Made by a program: the position numbers and the translations under genes. Shown here piece after piece: positions 20,979-31,310 of a DNA stretch of 64,000 nt (position 1 is the stretch's first letter; each line of letters begins with the position of its first letter). The notes beneath the pieces are model-generated. The model had not been told where the DNA came from and searched no databases. It saw only the letters and a list, made by a program, of their open reading frames with translations. Where the stretch lies: contig CAMDCL010000001.1 in NCBI GenBank assembly GCA_945890205.1, positions 62,001 through 126,000 of the forward strand, in the 5' to 3' direction. This DNA is from Bifidobacterium breve (GTDB taxonomy: Bacteria > Actinomycetota > Actinomycetes > Nanopelagicales > Nanopelagicaceae).

Positions 20979-21344
20979 TCACTCAGCCTTCTTCTTCTTT
21001 TTAGCACGACCCTTGTTCATCTGTGCCGCTGAAAGAAGTGCGCCAGCAACCTTTACCGCAGAACCATTTTTATTCATGAAACCCTGAGTTGCCTCACTTA
21101 CCTTTTCAGACATCTCTTCAATATTTTTGCTCACACGATTAATGCTATGAAGTGGGCCATTGACCAAGGTAACCGTGGTGTGAACCTCATCGATCAGTGG
21201 GGCGGTCTCTTCGGTCAAGGTTTTCAAGGACGCTCTCGCCTCATCGACAAGACGTCCGAAACGAACAACCACGTAAGCGATCGCGATCGCTATTACGGCA
21301 AGAGATGATGCCGCGATTATTGTTGCAATTCCACCTGGACCCAT
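20979..21344 (-). CDS. DUF948-type membrane protein
   Basis: Small protein of 121 residues with one N-terminal membrane helix (about 8-28), a helical, probably coiled-coil middle (RLVDEARASLKTLTEETAPLIDEV and NRVSKNIEEMSEKVSEAT) and a very basic end (KGRAKKKKKAE). It fits the DUF948 family. Its function is unknown; its fixed place just before alaS is shared with other actinobacteria. It lies between aspS (21 bases downstream in coordinates) and alaS. Confidence 0.8.
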   Translation of the reverse strand: MGPGGIATIIAASSLAVIAIAIAYVVVRFGRLVDEARASLKTLTEETAPLIDEVHTTVTLVNGPLHSINRVSKNIEEMSEKVSEATQGFMNKNGSAVKVAGALLSAAQMNKGRAKKKKKAE

Positions 21345-21365
21345 GTTGTTAGCCTACCTGAACCA

Positions 21366-23120
21366 TTAACTCTCTTGCGGGTTTTTAGGCTGTGGAACCC
21401 AATCAATTCCGCTCTCTTTACGTTGAGCGGGGGTAATCGGAGTTGGAGCACCAGTCAACGGATCTCCTCCACTTGCAGTCTTTGGGAAGGCGATAACTTC
21501 GCGAATCGAATCCGACCCCGTTAACAATGCGCACACGCGATCAAGTCCTAATGCGATTCCACCATGTGGAGGTGGCCCGTAATTGAAGGCCTCTAATAAA
21601 AAGCCAAACTTGCTTGTAGCTTCCTCATCACTTAATCCAATAACTGAAAAAACATCCTTTTGAATTGTGCGATCGTGGATACGGATTGATCCACCACCTA
21701 GCTCTGTTCCGTTAAGAACGATGTCATAGGCATACGCCAAAGCAGATGCTGGATCTGATTTAAAGGTAGAGGCGAACTCAGGTTTTGGTCCGGTAAATGG
21801 ATGGTGAACCGCGGTCCAACCTCCATCCTCGGTAGGTTCAAACATAGGTGCATCGACAACCCAGAGAAACTCCCACTTGCCATCAGGAATCAAATTGCAA
21901 CGCTTTCCGATCTCTAAACGAACCGCGCCCAAAAGATTGAGTGAGGCGGTGCGTTCTCCCGCTGCAAAGAAGATTGCATCTCCTAGCTTGGCTCCTGTTG
22001 CAGCGACAATCCCAGCGGTCTCCGTTTCGGAGATATTTTTTGAGACAGGCCCGCCAAGAGTTCCATCCTCATTGACCAGAATGTATGCAAGACCCTTTGC
22101 CCCTCGCGCCTTAGCCCAGTCTTGCCATGCATCCAGTTCGCGACGGGCCGATGCGGCACCGCCCGGCATAACTACAGCACCGACATATGGAGCCTGAAAG
22201 ACTCGAAATGGAGTTTGCGCAAAGAAAGTGGTGAGATCAACTAATCTATTTCCAAAACGCAGATCAGGTTTATCGGATCCATAATCTTTCATCGCATCGG
22301 CGTAGGTCATGCGCATCAAAGGAAGAGGAATATCGTAATTCACCGCTTCCTTCCAAACCCGAGCTACGATCTTTTCAGCTACAGCCAAAATATCCTCTTG
22401 GTCAATAAAGGACATCTCAATATCTAATTGTGTGAACTCTGGTTGGCGATCTGCACGAAAATCCTCATCTCGAAAGCAGCGCGCGATTTGATAGTACTTT
22501 TCCATTCCTGCAACCATCAGTAACTGCTTAAATAGCTGCGGTGATTGAGGTAGTGCGTACCAAGATCCTGGCTGCAAACGAACCGGCACTAAAAAGTCGC
22601 GCGCACCCTCTGGAGTTGATCGAGTCAGGTATGGAGTTTCAATCTCGAGGAACTTTTCATCCTCCATCACACGACGGATCGTCGAAGTTACCTTTGAGCG
22701 AAGACGAAGATTGTGAGCAGGCTTTTCACGTCGCAGATCTAGATAGCGATAGCGAAGCCGAACATCTTCATTAATATCGGTGTCATCACCACTATCAACT
22801 GGAAATGGAAGTGGCGCTGCCTCTGAGAGAACTACGACCGTGTCTGCCATGACCTCGATCGCACCCGTTGCAATACTTGTATTTTCATTACCTTCGGGAC
22901 GAGCGACAACTTCTCCGGTAATTAGTAGGCACCATTCAGCACGCAGAGAACCTGCGACCTTTTCATCTCTAATAACCACCTGAACAGATCCTGATGCATC
23001 CCGAAGATCGATGAAAGCTACGCCGCCATGATCTCGGCGGCGAGAAACCCAACCCGCCAGTGTGACAATTTGACCGGCATCTGATTGACGCAGGGATCCA
23101 GCTTCATGTGAACGCAACAT
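21366..23120 (-). CDS. aspS: Aspartyl-tRNA synthetase
   Basis: Class II synthetase of 584 residues. The N-terminal OB fold binds the anticodon ([23 protein letters not shown], read in part), motif 2 is [19 protein letters not shown], a bacterial GAD insertion follows, and motif 3 is [11 protein letters not shown]. Whether it is discriminating or also charges tRNA-Asn cannot be told here, since neither asnS nor gatCAB is in the window. Confidence 0.96.
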   Translation of the reverse strand: MLRSHEAGSLRQSDAGQIVTLAGWVSRRRDHGGVAFIDLRDASGSVQVVIRDEKVAGSLRAEWCLLITGEVVARPEGNENTSIATGAIEVMADTVVVLSEAAPLPFPVDSGDDTDINEDVRLRYRYLDLRREKPAHNLRLRSKVTSTIRRVMEDEKFLEIETPYLTRSTPEGARDFLVPVRLQPGSWYALPQSPQLFKQLLMVAGMEKYYQIARCFRDEDFRADRQPEFTQLDIEMSFIDQEDILAVAEKIVARVWKEAVNYDIPLPLMRMTYADAMKDYGSDKPDLRFGNRLVDLTTFFAQTPFRVFQAPYVGAVVMPGGAASARRELDAWQDWAKARGAKGLAYILVNEDGTLGGPVSKNISETETAGIVAATGAKLGDAIFFAAGERTASLNLLGAVRLEIGKRCNLIPDGKWEFLWVVDAPMFEPTEDGGWTAVHHPFTGPKPEFASTFKSDPASALAYAYDIVLNGTELGGGSIRIHDRTIQKDVFSVIGLSDEEATSKFGFLLEAFNYGPPPHGGIALGLDRVCALLTGSDSIREVIAFPKTASGGDPLTGAPTPITPAQRKESGIDWVPQPKNPQES

Positions 23121-23132
23121 TTTTTCCTAATC

Positions 23133-24389
23133 CTACTTTTCGAGTGCTTCGAGCAATGATTCAATCTTAACTGAGGTTGAGCCACCTGATTTCATCTCTT
23201 TCAACTCAACGGTGCCACTGGAGATCTCGGAATCACCAAGAACGATCACATATGTAGCGCCACTCTTATCGGCGCCCTTCATGGCCCCTTTGAGCGCTCG
23301 ATCACCAAAGGCTATTTCGACCCGCTTTCCTTTGGCACGAAGATCACTTGCAATAGTAAGAGCTTGCAGCTTTGCGCCATCTCCTAATGGAATGATAAAA
23401 AGATCGGAGACAAAGGCTTCCTCGCCGGTAACACCTTCAGCTTCCGCAGCCAGCAAGGCACGATCTACGCCAAGTCCAAAACCAATACCGGAGAGAGATT
23501 GTCCGCCCAACTGTTCCATTAATCCGTCGTAACGTCCCCCGCCACCGATACCAGATTGCGCACCCAGCAGCTCATGGACAAACTCAAAGGTCGTGCCTGT
23601 GTAGTAATCCAAGCCACGAACCATGCGTGGATTGAGGGTGTATGAAATGCCAAGTGCATCCAAATACTTAGTGACAGTGTCAAAGTGCTGACGTGATGCA
23701 TCGCTGAGATAATTTGCTAGCAGAGGTGCATCAGCCATCGCCTTTATCATCTCTTCACGTTTATCATCAAATAACCGTAAAGGATTTATCGCCGCTCGCG
23801 CCGCGGTAGCCTCATCTAACTTAAGGGTAGAAATAAACTTCACAAGATCTACTTTGTGCGCCGCTCTTGATTGAGCATCTCCTAACGAGGTCAGCTCTAA
23901 TCGATACCTTTTTAAACCAAGAGCCTTAAAACCAGCATCTGCAACTGCAATTACCTCTGCATCGATCGCTGGATCATCCAACCCGATCGCTTCAATTCCT
24001 ACCTGATAAAACTGACGGTATCTACCTGCCTGCGGGCGCTCTGCGCGGAAAAATTGACCTGAGTACCAAACCTTTACAGGAAGTTGCCCACGATCCAATC
24101 CATGTTCAATAACCGCTCGCATCACACCAGCTGTTCCTTCGGGACGCAATGTTATTGAACGACCACCTCTGTCCTCAAAGGTGTACATCTCCTTTGATAC
24201 AACATCGGTAGATTCTCCGACACCGCGCTTGAATAACTCCGTATCTTCAAAGACGGGAAGTTCAATCAACTGGTACCCGGCTCTGCTTGCTGGTGCGATT
24301 AAACATTCGCGTACAAATTCAAATGCGCTAGAACGTGGAGGTGTGTACTCGCTAACTCCCTTAGGCGCTGAGATCTTCTGCGCAGCCAT
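23133..24389 (-). CDS. hisS: Histidyl-tRNA synthetase
   Basis: Class II synthetase of 418 residues. Motif 2 is [19 protein letters not shown], the histidine-A loops are [16 protein letters not shown] and [11 protein letters not shown], and the C-terminal anticodon domain follows [10 protein letters not shown]. Its start overlaps the stop of the metallo-hydrolase gene by one base. The hydrolase-hisS-aspS order matches mycobacteria. Confidence 0.95.
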   Translation of the reverse strand: MAAQKISAPKGVSEYTPPRSSAFEFVRECLIAPASRAGYQLIELPVFEDTELFKRGVGESTDVVSKEMYTFEDRGGRSITLRPEGTAGVMRAVIEHGLDRGQLPVKVWYSGQFFRAERPQAGRYRQFYQVGIEAIGLDDPAIDAEVIAVADAGFKALGLKRYRLELTSLGDAQSRAAHKVDLVKFISTLKLDEATAARAAINPLRLFDDKREEMIKAMADAPLLANYLSDASRQHFDTVTKYLDALGISYTLNPRMVRGLDYYTGTTFEFVHELLGAQSGIGGGGRYDGLMEQLGGQSLSGIGFGLGVDRALLAAEAEGVTGEEAFVSDLFIIPLGDGAKLQALTIASDLRAKGKRVEIAFGDRALKGAMKGADKSGATYVIVLGDSEISSGTVELKEMKSGGSTSVKIESLLEALEK

Positions 24390-25078
24390 CAGTAACGACC
24401 TACCAAACTCTTTAGATATGGATTGTTTTTCTTCTCATGAGCCATAGTTGTTTCGGGACCATGTCCTGGTAAAACTCGAAGATGATCAGATAGTGGCACA
24501 ACCTTTTTTCGCAAGGTCTCCTCCATATCCTTAGCTGACCCGGTCGGTAAATCTGTGCGACCAATAGAACCAGAAAAGAGAACATCCCCGCTTATCAATA
24601 CTTCATCGGATACCTCAAAGATTAAAGAGCCACGGGTATGGCCAGGTGCGTGGGTTGCTTTAAAGGAAAGGCCCACTAAATCAAGGAGATCTCCATTGCG
24701 AAGTTCTCGTACCTCGGCTGGTTCAACAAATTTCATTCCAGAAAGGGTTGCGTTGAACTCAGCCCCATGAAGTTTTTCAGGTGATGCAAGAAATGCACGA
24801 TCTTCACTGTGAATATAAGCGGGTATGGAGTAACCATCAGCTATCGGCTGGATGGAAAAGGTGTGATCTAAATGTCCATGTGTTGCGATGATCGCAAACG
24901 GTTTGAGATTGTGGCGCTGAAGGATCTCCTGCAACTGGCCACTCACATCTGGCATACCGGGGTCGATGACAACGCACTCGCTGCCTGGGCCAGGAGCCAG
25001 GACCCAGCAGTTGGTGGCAAACATGGGAGCGGCAAAGGAGTCGATTAACAAAGCCTCCACCCCCTCATTCACGCTCAA
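24389..25078 (-). CDS. Metallo-beta-lactamase-fold hydrolase, glyoxalase II-like
   Basis: Soluble metal hydrolase of about 229 residues. The metal motif is [10 protein letters not shown] (HxHxDH), with further ligands in [16 protein letters not shown] and LPGHGPET. These fit glyoxalase II-type or related thioester hydrolases; the substrate is not determinable. The same position next to hisS is occupied by Rv2581c in M. tuberculosis (from memory). The frame opens with TTG, and a GTG two codons later (25072) is an alternative start. Confidence 0.85.
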   Translation of the reverse strand: MSVNEGVEALLIDSFAAPMFATNCWVLAPGPGSECVVIDPGMPDVSGQLQEILQRHNLKPFAIIATHGHLDHTFSIQPIADGYSIPAYIHSEDRAFLASPEKLHGAEFNATLSGMKFVEPAEVRELRNGDLLDLVGLSFKATHAPGHTRGSLIFEVSDEVLISGDVLFSGSIGRTDLPTGSAKDMEETLRKKVVPLSDHLRVLPGHGPETTMAHEKKNNPYLKSLVGRY

Positions 25079-25155
25079 TTAGGGTGCGATTGACGCTCAC
25101 ACCATGAGACAGGGTACCTTTTGCTCTACCAATCCACACTCGACCCACGCTTAGA

Positions 25156-25183
25156 GGGTGCAAATCTTCTAAGCATCGCACCC
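25156..25183. repeat. Inverted repeat in divergent promoter region
   Basis: GGGTGC (25156-25161) and GCACCC (25178-25183) form a 6-base inverted repeat with a 16-base centre, in the 155-base gap between the divergent hydrolase and DUF349 genes. It could be an operator or a leader hairpin for either gene. No clear -10/-35 pair was found there. Confidence 0.25.
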
Positions 25184-25233
25184 ACCACATAGCGAGCCTT
25201 GCACAAAGGTAACGCGCTGAAAGGATCACTCTC

Positions 25234-26532
25234 ATGACAGATATGAATTTCCCACACCAGGCTAGCGCTGCAAGTGCGTTAATCGGAGATCCTTCAGCCT
25301 TTGGTCGAGTTGCAGAGGATGGAACTGTTTTTGTTCGCACCTCAAGCGGTGAGAAAGCGGTTGGTTCATATCCGGGAAAGAGTGCAGAAGAGGCACTTGC
25401 ATACTTTGTTCGCAAATTTGAGCTGCTAGCCGCCGAGGTTGCGCTACTTGCTGCACGTATTCAAAGTGGCGCGATGGTTCCTTCAGATGCATATACCGCA
25501 GTTAAAAAACTGCGCGATCAGGTAAAAGAGCTCAATGGTGTTGGTGATCTTGATGCCTTAGCCGCCTCTGTAGAACAGATTGAGCCGCTCATCGAAGGAC
25601 ATCGCGAGGCGTATGAGGCCAAGAAGGCGGCGGAGAACGCTGCAAAGGCGGCTCGTCGTGAACAGATCCTTGTCGAAAAAGAAAAGATCGTTGCTGAGGC
25701 TGAAAGCCTTGCACTCTCTGAAAGTTGGAAAAGCACCGGAGATCGCTTAAAGGTTTTGCTGGATGAGTGGAAGGCAGCACCTCGTTTAGAGAAGAAGACT
25801 GATGCAGATCTCTGGAAGAGATTCTCTTCCTCCCGTAACAAGTTTGATAAACGCCGCCGTACCCACTTTGCCGCTCTCGAAGCAACACAATCTGTTGTCT
25901 CTGATGCAAAGAAAAAGATTGTAGAAGAGGCGGAAAAGTTAGCAACATCAACTGAGTGGGTGCCAACGGCTAAGCGATTCAAGGCGCTCATGGATCAGTG
26001 GAAGGCCGCCGGTCGCGGTAAGAAAAGTGATGATGCAAAGTTATGGGGACGTTTCAAAGCCGCCCAAGATCAATTCTTTACTGCTAAAAACGCTGATTTA
26101 GAAAAGCGCGATACAACCATGGCCGCCAATCTGGCCAAGCGTGAAGAGCTTCTTCCTTTAATTGAGGCCCTCGTTCCCATTTCAGATGTAAAGCAGGCGC
26201 GTAAAGTTCTCAATGAGCATCTTCGTGTCTGGGAAAAGATCGGGATGACCCATCGTGATAAGCGAGCGGCATTGGATGCACGTGTTGCCGCGGTTGAGTC
26301 AGCGGTAAAAGAGGCCGAGGCTGAGATTTGGCGCAAGACAGATCCAGCCGCCAAAAAGCGTGCCCAAGAGGTGGTTGCACAGTTAACTGAATCAATCGCC
26401 AACTATGAGAAGGCTGCTGCAAAGTTTGCTGCAAGTGGAAACACAAAGAAGGCAACCGAGGCCGCTGAATCTGCAACCGCACGTAAGGTGTGGCTAGCAG
26501 AGGCTGAAAAGGGACTTGCAGAGTTCAACTAG
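25234..26532 (+). CDS. DUF349 repeat protein
   Basis: A 432-residue, highly helical, charged protein. At least three DUF349 repeats are visible, at about 148-215 (WKSTGDRLKVLLDEWKAA, LWKRFSSSRNKFDKRR), 222-290 (WVPTAKRFKALMDQWKAA, LWGRFKAAQDQFF) and 300-370 (KQARKVLNEHLRVWEKIG). The N-terminal 60 residues have a small conserved cap (FGRVAEDGTVFVRTSSGEKAVGSYPG). The ATG at 25234 has AAAGGA about 9 bases upstream. Function is unknown. It is one of few plus-strand genes here and converges on rel. Confidence 0.85.
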   Translation: MTDMNFPHQASAASALIGDPSAFGRVAEDGTVFVRTSSGEKAVGSYPGKSAEEALAYFVRKFELLAAEVALLAARIQSGAMVPSDAYTAVKKLRDQVKELNGVGDLDALAASVEQIEPLIEGHREAYEAKKAAENAAKAARREQILVEKEKIVAEAESLALSESWKSTGDRLKVLLDEWKAAPRLEKKTDADLWKRFSSSRNKFDKRRRTHFAALEATQSVVSDAKKKIVEEAEKLATSTEWVPTAKRFKALMDQWKAAGRGKKSDDAKLWGRFKAAQDQFFTAKNADLEKRDTTMAANLAKREELLPLIEALVPISDVKQARKVLNEHLRVWEKIGMTHRDKRAALDARVAAVESAVKEAEAEIWRKTDPAAKKRAQEVVAQLTESIANYEKAAAKFAASGNTKKATEAAESATARKVWLAEAEKGLAEFN

Positions 26533-26538
26533 GGCCGA

Positions 26539-26568
26539 ACTAATAATTACTAGCTACTAATTATTAGT
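26539..26568. terminator. Perfect 11-base inverted repeat between convergent genes
   Basis: ACTAATAATTA (26539-26549) and TAATTATTAGT (26558-26568) are exact reverse complements around an 8-base centre, between the convergent DUF349 and rel genes and including the last codons of rel. The stem is AT-rich with no T run, so it would be a weak bidirectional terminator or an mRNA 3'-end stabiliser. Pattern only. Confidence 0.35.
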
Positions 26569-28719
26569 AGTTCTGTAAACATCGTAGACACCTTCAATAC
26601 CTCGGACCGCAGCCAACACCGCATCTAAATGGGTGGCATCTGCCATCTCAAAGGTAAATCGTGAAAAGGCGGTGCGATCCTTTGAGGTGCTAACAGCTGC
26701 GCTCAAGATATTTACATGCTGGTCAGACAAGGTACGGGTTACATCTGCCAGCAAGGATGCCCGATCGAGCGCTTCTACTTGGATATTGACCAAGAAGATT
26801 GATGCAGCGCCCAATCTCCACTTCACACTAACAACACGATCGGTTTGATGCTTCTGTAGATCAGAGGCGTTGGTGCAATCTGAACGGTGGATTGATACCC
26901 CGCTGCCCTTAGTTATAAACCCCATGATCGCATCGCCCGGAACTGGTGTACAACAACGTGCAAGTTTTACGAGAACATCATCGGTTCCCTCTACATCAAC
27001 AGCGTTGCTAGATCGCCTTGTAGTAGGAGCACGATTAGGAAAAACCTCCATCGTTGGCTCTGGGTGTGAATCCTCCGCACCCATCGATGCGACCAGTTTG
27101 TCAATGATCGATGCCGCAGAAACATGTCCATCTCCAACAGCTGAATACAGTCCGTCGATATCTGAGTATCGGAGATCATGGGCTAACTCAAGAAGAGAGT
27201 GTCCTGCAAAGATTTTTTGCAGAGGTAAGCCAGCTTTTCGCATCTGTCGTGCAATAGATTCTCGTCCGGCATCGATAGCCTCTTCGCGACGCTCCTTGCT
27301 AAACCAGGCTTTAATTTTGGAGCGAGCTCTAGGACTTTTTACAAAGTTGAGCCAATCTCGACTGGGGCCGGCAGCTTCGCTCTTATTGGTAACAATTTCG
27401 ACAACATCCCCATTATTCAGACGTGACTCAAGAGGAACCAGTCGACCATTTACCTTTGCGCCCGCGCACCTAAGACCAACATCTGTGTGGACTGAAAATG
27501 CGAAGTCCACAGGTGTGGATCCCCCAGGCAAAGCAACAACACTGCCCTTGGGAGTAAAGACAAATACTTCTGGGGAGCCTAAATCAAAACGTAGCGCTTC
27601 AAGGAACTCAGATGGATCCTCAGTCTCTTTCTGCCACTCATGAAGCTGGCGCAGCCATAACATTTCTGGAGATGATTCATTGTTCTCAGCCCCTTGTTTG
27701 TACTTCCAGTGCGCAGCGATACCAAACTCTGCGCGAGCGTGCATATCGTAGGTGCGAATCTGAATCTCAATCGCTTTACCTGTAGGGCCAATAACTGTTG
27801 TGTGTAATGACTGGTACAGATTGAACTTTGGCATTGCGATGTAATCCTTAAAACGCCCCGGAACAGGACTCCATCGTGCATGGATAGAGCCCAGTACCGC
27901 ATAACAATCGCGAACATCATTTACCAAGACTCGGATACCGACTAAATCATAGATCTCATTGAATTCACGACCTCGCACAACCATCTTTTGGTACACCGAG
28001 AAGAAGTGCTTTTTTCGGCCGGTGACCGTTGAATCAATACTGTCTCGAGCTAAATCCTCCTTCACCAACGCGATAACTTCTGCACTTAACTTGTCGCGTG
28101 ATGGTGAGCGCTCTGCCACCAACCTGGAAATCTCTTCAAACTTCTTAGGCTCTAATACCTCAAATGAGAGATCCTCTAACTCCCACTTAAGGGCGTTCAT
28201 TCCCAATCTATGCGCTAAAGGGGCATAGATATCAAGAGTTTCACGTGCCTTACGCTCGGCACTTTCAGTTGATACAAACTTCCAGGTACGCGCGTTGTGA
28301 AGACGATCGGCCAATTTAATAACGAGAACGCGAATATCTCTCGACATCGCAATAACCATCTTACGAACAGTCTCAGCTTCTGCCGTGGGTCCATAAGTAA
28401 GTTTGTCTAACTTAGTGACCCCATCAACTAGATCTGCAATCTCATCCCCAAAATCAACACGTAATTGAGTCAGCGAGTAAGGCGTATCTTCAACTGTGTC
28501 GTGAAGCAAAGCCGCGATAATTGTTGCCGGGTTAAGCCCAAGGTTGGCCAAGATCTCTGCGACTGCAACAGGGTGGGTGATGTACGCCTCGCCCGATTTT
28601 CGCACCTGGCCTTCATGGGCACCACGTGCAACTTCAAAGGCACGGGATACCTCATCGCCATTAACTACGGCATGGTTTTCTTTGAGAGCACTTATAACTG
28701 GTGCTATCAAAGTATCCAC
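26557..28719 (-). CDS. rel: Bifunctional (p)ppGpp synthetase/hydrolase
   Basis: Stringent-response enzyme of 720 residues. Domains in order: HD hydrolase (THPVAVAEIL with His49, LLHDTVEDT at 72-78), synthetase (GIRVLVNDVRDCY, MPKFNLYQSLHTTVIG, HARAEFGIAAHWKYKQG), TGS (VDFAFSVHTDVGLRCAGAKVNG), a helical/zinc-finger part with LARCCTPVPGD, and a C-terminal ACT domain. Both catalytic halves look intact. The start is a GTG with AAGG 7 bases upstream. It follows secF by 8 bases; the apt gene often found here is absent. Confidence 0.94.
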   Translation of the reverse strand: MDTLIAPVISALKENHAVVNGDEVSRAFEVARGAHEGQVRKSGEAYITHPVAVAEILANLGLNPATIIAALLHDTVEDTPYSLTQLRVDFGDEIADLVDGVTKLDKLTYGPTAEAETVRKMVIAMSRDIRVLVIKLADRLHNARTWKFVSTESAERKARETLDIYAPLAHRLGMNALKWELEDLSFEVLEPKKFEEISRLVAERSPSRDKLSAEVIALVKEDLARDSIDSTVTGRKKHFFSVYQKMVVRGREFNEIYDLVGIRVLVNDVRDCYAVLGSIHARWSPVPGRFKDYIAMPKFNLYQSLHTTVIGPTGKAIEIQIRTYDMHARAEFGIAAHWKYKQGAENNESSPEMLWLRQLHEWQKETEDPSEFLEALRFDLGSPEVFVFTPKGSVVALPGGSTPVDFAFSVHTDVGLRCAGAKVNGRLVPLESRLNNGDVVEIVTNKSEAAGPSRDWLNFVKSPRARSKIKAWFSKERREEAIDAGRESIARQMRKAGLPLQKIFAGHSLLELAHDLRYSDIDGLYSAVGDGHVSAASIIDKLVASMGAEDSHPEPTMEVFPNRAPTTRRSSNAVDVEGTDDVLVKLARCCTPVPGDAIMGFITKGSGVSIHRSDCTNASDLQKHQTDRVVSVKWRLGAASIFLVNIQVEALDRASLLADVTRTLSDQHVNILSAAVSTSKDRTAFSRFTFEMADATHLDAVLAAVRGIEGVYDVYRTTNN

Positions 28720-28727
28720 AAAGAACC

Positions 28728-29786
28728 TTACTTACGACCTTTACGCTTTGGTTGGTTGCGAGGTCCACGACCATTTACAACAGCTACCGAAGAAACAACA
28801 GCTGATGAACTGGAAGCAGGAGTTGAGGTACGTGCTGCAACTCGCTTGGCAAGTGCCTGCATCGCAGGCTCTTTCTCACGTAGCTGGGCAAGAACGGCAG
28901 GAGCGATGAAGATCGAGGAGTAAGTACCCACGATCAAACCGATAAATAATGCAAGAGATAGATCCTTCAGAGTTCCAGCCCCAAGTAACCCTGCGCCAAC
29001 AAACAAGATTGCCGCCACTGGAAGGATCGCCACAATCGAGGTGTTAGCGGAACGGACAATAGTCTGATTGACAGCCAAGTTAACAGCTTGCGAATAGGTT
29101 TTGGTAGAGGCAGCTGAAATCGCCTTCGTATTATCACGCACCCTGTCGAACACAACTACAGTGTCATAGAGGGAGTAACCCAAGATGGTTAAGAAACCAA
29201 TAATGGTTGCGGGAGTTACATCAAATCCAACGAGTGCATAAATACCGACCGTAATGAACACATCATGTACTACCGCCACGATTGCAGAAAAGGCCATCTT
29301 AGGCTCTAGCGCCATCGCCAGATAAATCATTACTACAAAAAGAAAGCCAAATAATCCGTAAAGAGCTTTACGGGTGATCTCCTTACCCCACGATGGACCA
29401 ATGATCTGAGTATCAATATCTGCGGCGCTCACTGAAAACTTAGCTGCCAACGCATCTTGAACCGCATTGTTGAGAGCAGAATCTAGCGCTTGAGTTTGAA
29501 CGCGCACCTTATCGGTGCCTACCAGTTGCACAATTGGATCACTTGTAACCCCGGCCTCTTCAACCGCATCTCTTGCTAGAGAAACTGAAGGGTTTGAAGT
29601 GTTAACTGTGAAGGAGGAGCCACCCTTGAACTCAATTCCGAGCTGCAACCCTTGAACCGCCAAAGCACCTATGGATAACAGAACAAAGAAGCCTGAAAGT
29701 GCATACCAACGACGTCGGCGACCTATGAAATTTACCGATGTCTCACCGCGATAGAGACGCCCACCTAGACCTGAAAACTTTGACAC
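28728..29786 (-). CDS. secF: Protein translocase subunit SecF
   Basis: Partner of SecD in the SecDF complex that uses the proton gradient to help pull proteins out of SecYEG. Six membrane helices are expected; visible are GIEFKGGSSF after the first helix, GYSLYDTVVVFDRVRDN, and the C-terminal LIVGTYSSIFIAPAVLAQL. I place the start at the GTG at 29786, with AAGGAG 7 bases upstream and one base after the secD stop; a longer TTG-led frame lies inside secD. It has 352 residues with a basic, Ser/Ala-rich tail. Confidence 0.93.
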   Translation of the reverse strand: MSKFSGLGGRLYRGETSVNFIGRRRRWYALSGFFVLLSIGALAVQGLQLGIEFKGGSSFTVNTSNPSVSLARDAVEEAGVTSDPIVQLVGTDKVRVQTQALDSALNNAVQDALAAKFSVSAADIDTQIIGPSWGKEITRKALYGLFGFLFVVMIYLAMALEPKMAFSAIVAVVHDVFITVGIYALVGFDVTPATIIGFLTILGYSLYDTVVVFDRVRDNTKAISAASTKTYSQAVNLAVNQTIVRSANTSIVAILPVAAILFVGAGLLGAGTLKDLSLALFIGLIVGTYSSIFIAPAVLAQLREKEPAMQALAKRVAARTSTPASSSSAVVSSVAVVNGRGPRNQPKRKGRK

Positions 29787-29787
29787 T

Positions 29788-31299
29788 TTACGACTCCTTC
29801 GCAATGACTAGACCCAGACTCTTAGGTGAGAAACCTGAGAGAGGATGACCTGAGTTGAAGAACTTGCTTCGAGAAATTAGGACAAGTGCAGGCTTGGTGA
29901 AGAGGAAGATGATAATCAAGTCGATGAGTGTTGTTAAGCCCAAAGTGAAGGCGAAACCACGAACACCACCCACTGAGAAGATATACAAAAGAACCGCTGC
30001 GATAATCGAGACAAAGTCAGCGATCAGGATCGTGCGTCGCGCACGAAGCCAGCCTGTTTCAGCGGCGGTTCGCAGGGATCTTCCTTCCCGCATCTCATCC
30101 TTTACTCGTTCAAAGTAAACGATAAATGAGTCTGCCGTTACACCGATCGCTGTAATTGCACCGGCGATACCAGCCAGGGTCAGAGTAAAGCCAATCCATT
30201 GACCCATGAGCAGGATCAGCGTGTACAACATAATCGCTGCAACACCCAGAGATGCAACAGTGACAAAACCTAATGCTCGGTAATACAGAAGGGTGAAGAT
30301 CACTACTAACAACATACCCAGACCTGCAGCGAGAACACCAGCGTTGAGCTGATCCGCACCTAATGTTGGAGAAACTTGCTGGACTTCGCCACGATCAAAT
30401 GCAAGTGGGAGCGAACCATACTTAAGTACATTTGCAAGATCCTGTGCTTCCAGCTGAGTAAAGCTTCCAGTGATCTGTGCATTACCAGATGGAATCGCTT
30501 CAGTGATTCGAGGAGCTGAAACAACTAGACCATCAAGAACAATAGCTACCTGATTAGTTGGTTCCGGAAATGAGGTAACACGTGCTGTCAAAGCACCAAA
30601 GGCAGATGTGCCCTCGTTATCAAATTCGAGACTTACAAACCAGGCACTGCCTGCCTGAGTATCAAGACCTGCAGCTGCCGACGAAATCTGTCGACCTAAA
30701 ACCTCTGCAGGAGCAAGAATGTACTTTGCACCACCGGCACGATCGCAGGTTACCAAAGTGTCAGATGGTAAATCTGTAGAAGTTCCTTGTAGATTTTCCG
30801 GCTTAGTACAATCAAGTGCTGCAAACTTCGCATTGAGTTCTGCACTTACTCCAGCTGCTGGAGTTGCAGCAGCATCGGCCGCTGCCGGAACACCTGATCC
30901 AGATGCAAGCACCTGGCGGAAACGAAGTTCTGCTGTCTGTCCCACTAAATCAACCACACGTCGACCGGTATCACCAGGAACTGAAATTATGATTTGGCGA
31001 CTGGTTCCGGTGCCTTGCGAAGTTACCTCTGATTCAACAACACCCAATGAGTCAACACGTTGGCGAATAATTGAAACCGCCTGATCGATCGCCTCGCTTG
31101 TGACGCTGCCCTCCTCACCCGGTGCGATTCGAGGTTGAAGAGTTACCGAAGTTCCACCACGCAGATCCAAACCTAATTGCAGGCTCTTTGTATCTTGCAG
31201 GAAAACTAGACCTACCAGCGACACAAGGATGAGGCCAAGAATTGCCAAGGATCGCCCAGGACGGGAGCTGGTCTTTATTGGTTTGGTTGTTGTAGACAT
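29788..31299 (-). CDS. secD: Protein translocase subunit SecD
   Basis: A 503-residue membrane protein. It has an N-terminal helix followed by LGLDLRGGTSVTLQ, a large periplasmic-side region (P1) with an Ala-rich linker around 145-165, then LGADQLNAGVLAAGLGMLLVVIFTLLYYR and the conserved AIGVTADSFIVYFERVKDEMREGRSL in the membrane part. It is coupled to secF. The yajC gene that usually precedes secD is missing; ruvB ends 11 bases upstream. Confidence 0.95.
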   Translation of the reverse strand: MSTTTKPIKTSSRPGRSLAILGLILVSLVGLVFLQDTKSLQLGLDLRGGTSVTLQPRIAPGEEGSVTSEAIDQAVSIIRQRVDSLGVVESEVTSQGTGTSRQIIISVPGDTGRRVVDLVGQTAELRFRQVLASGSGVPAAADAAATPAAGVSAELNAKFAALDCTKPENLQGTSTDLPSDTLVTCDRAGGAKYILAPAEVLGRQISSAAAGLDTQAGSAWFVSLEFDNEGTSAFGALTARVTSFPEPTNQVAIVLDGLVVSAPRITEAIPSGNAQITGSFTQLEAQDLANVLKYGSLPLAFDRGEVQQVSPTLGADQLNAGVLAAGLGMLLVVIFTLLYYRALGFVTVASLGVAAIMLYTLILLMGQWIGFTLTLAGIAGAITAIGVTADSFIVYFERVKDEMREGRSLRTAAETGWLRARRTILIADFVSIIAAVLLYIFSVGGVRGFAFTLGLTTLIDLIIIFLFTKPALVLISRSKFFNSGHPLSGFSPKSLGLVIAKES

Positions 31300-31310
31300 A
31301 GGCGCAGAGT

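Noticed and set aside
26870-27643. 257-codon plus-strand open frame inside rel
   Set aside because: It lies wholly antisense to a well-conserved synthetase gene, shows no known motif, and is Ser/Arg-rich as expected for a reverse-frame shadow.
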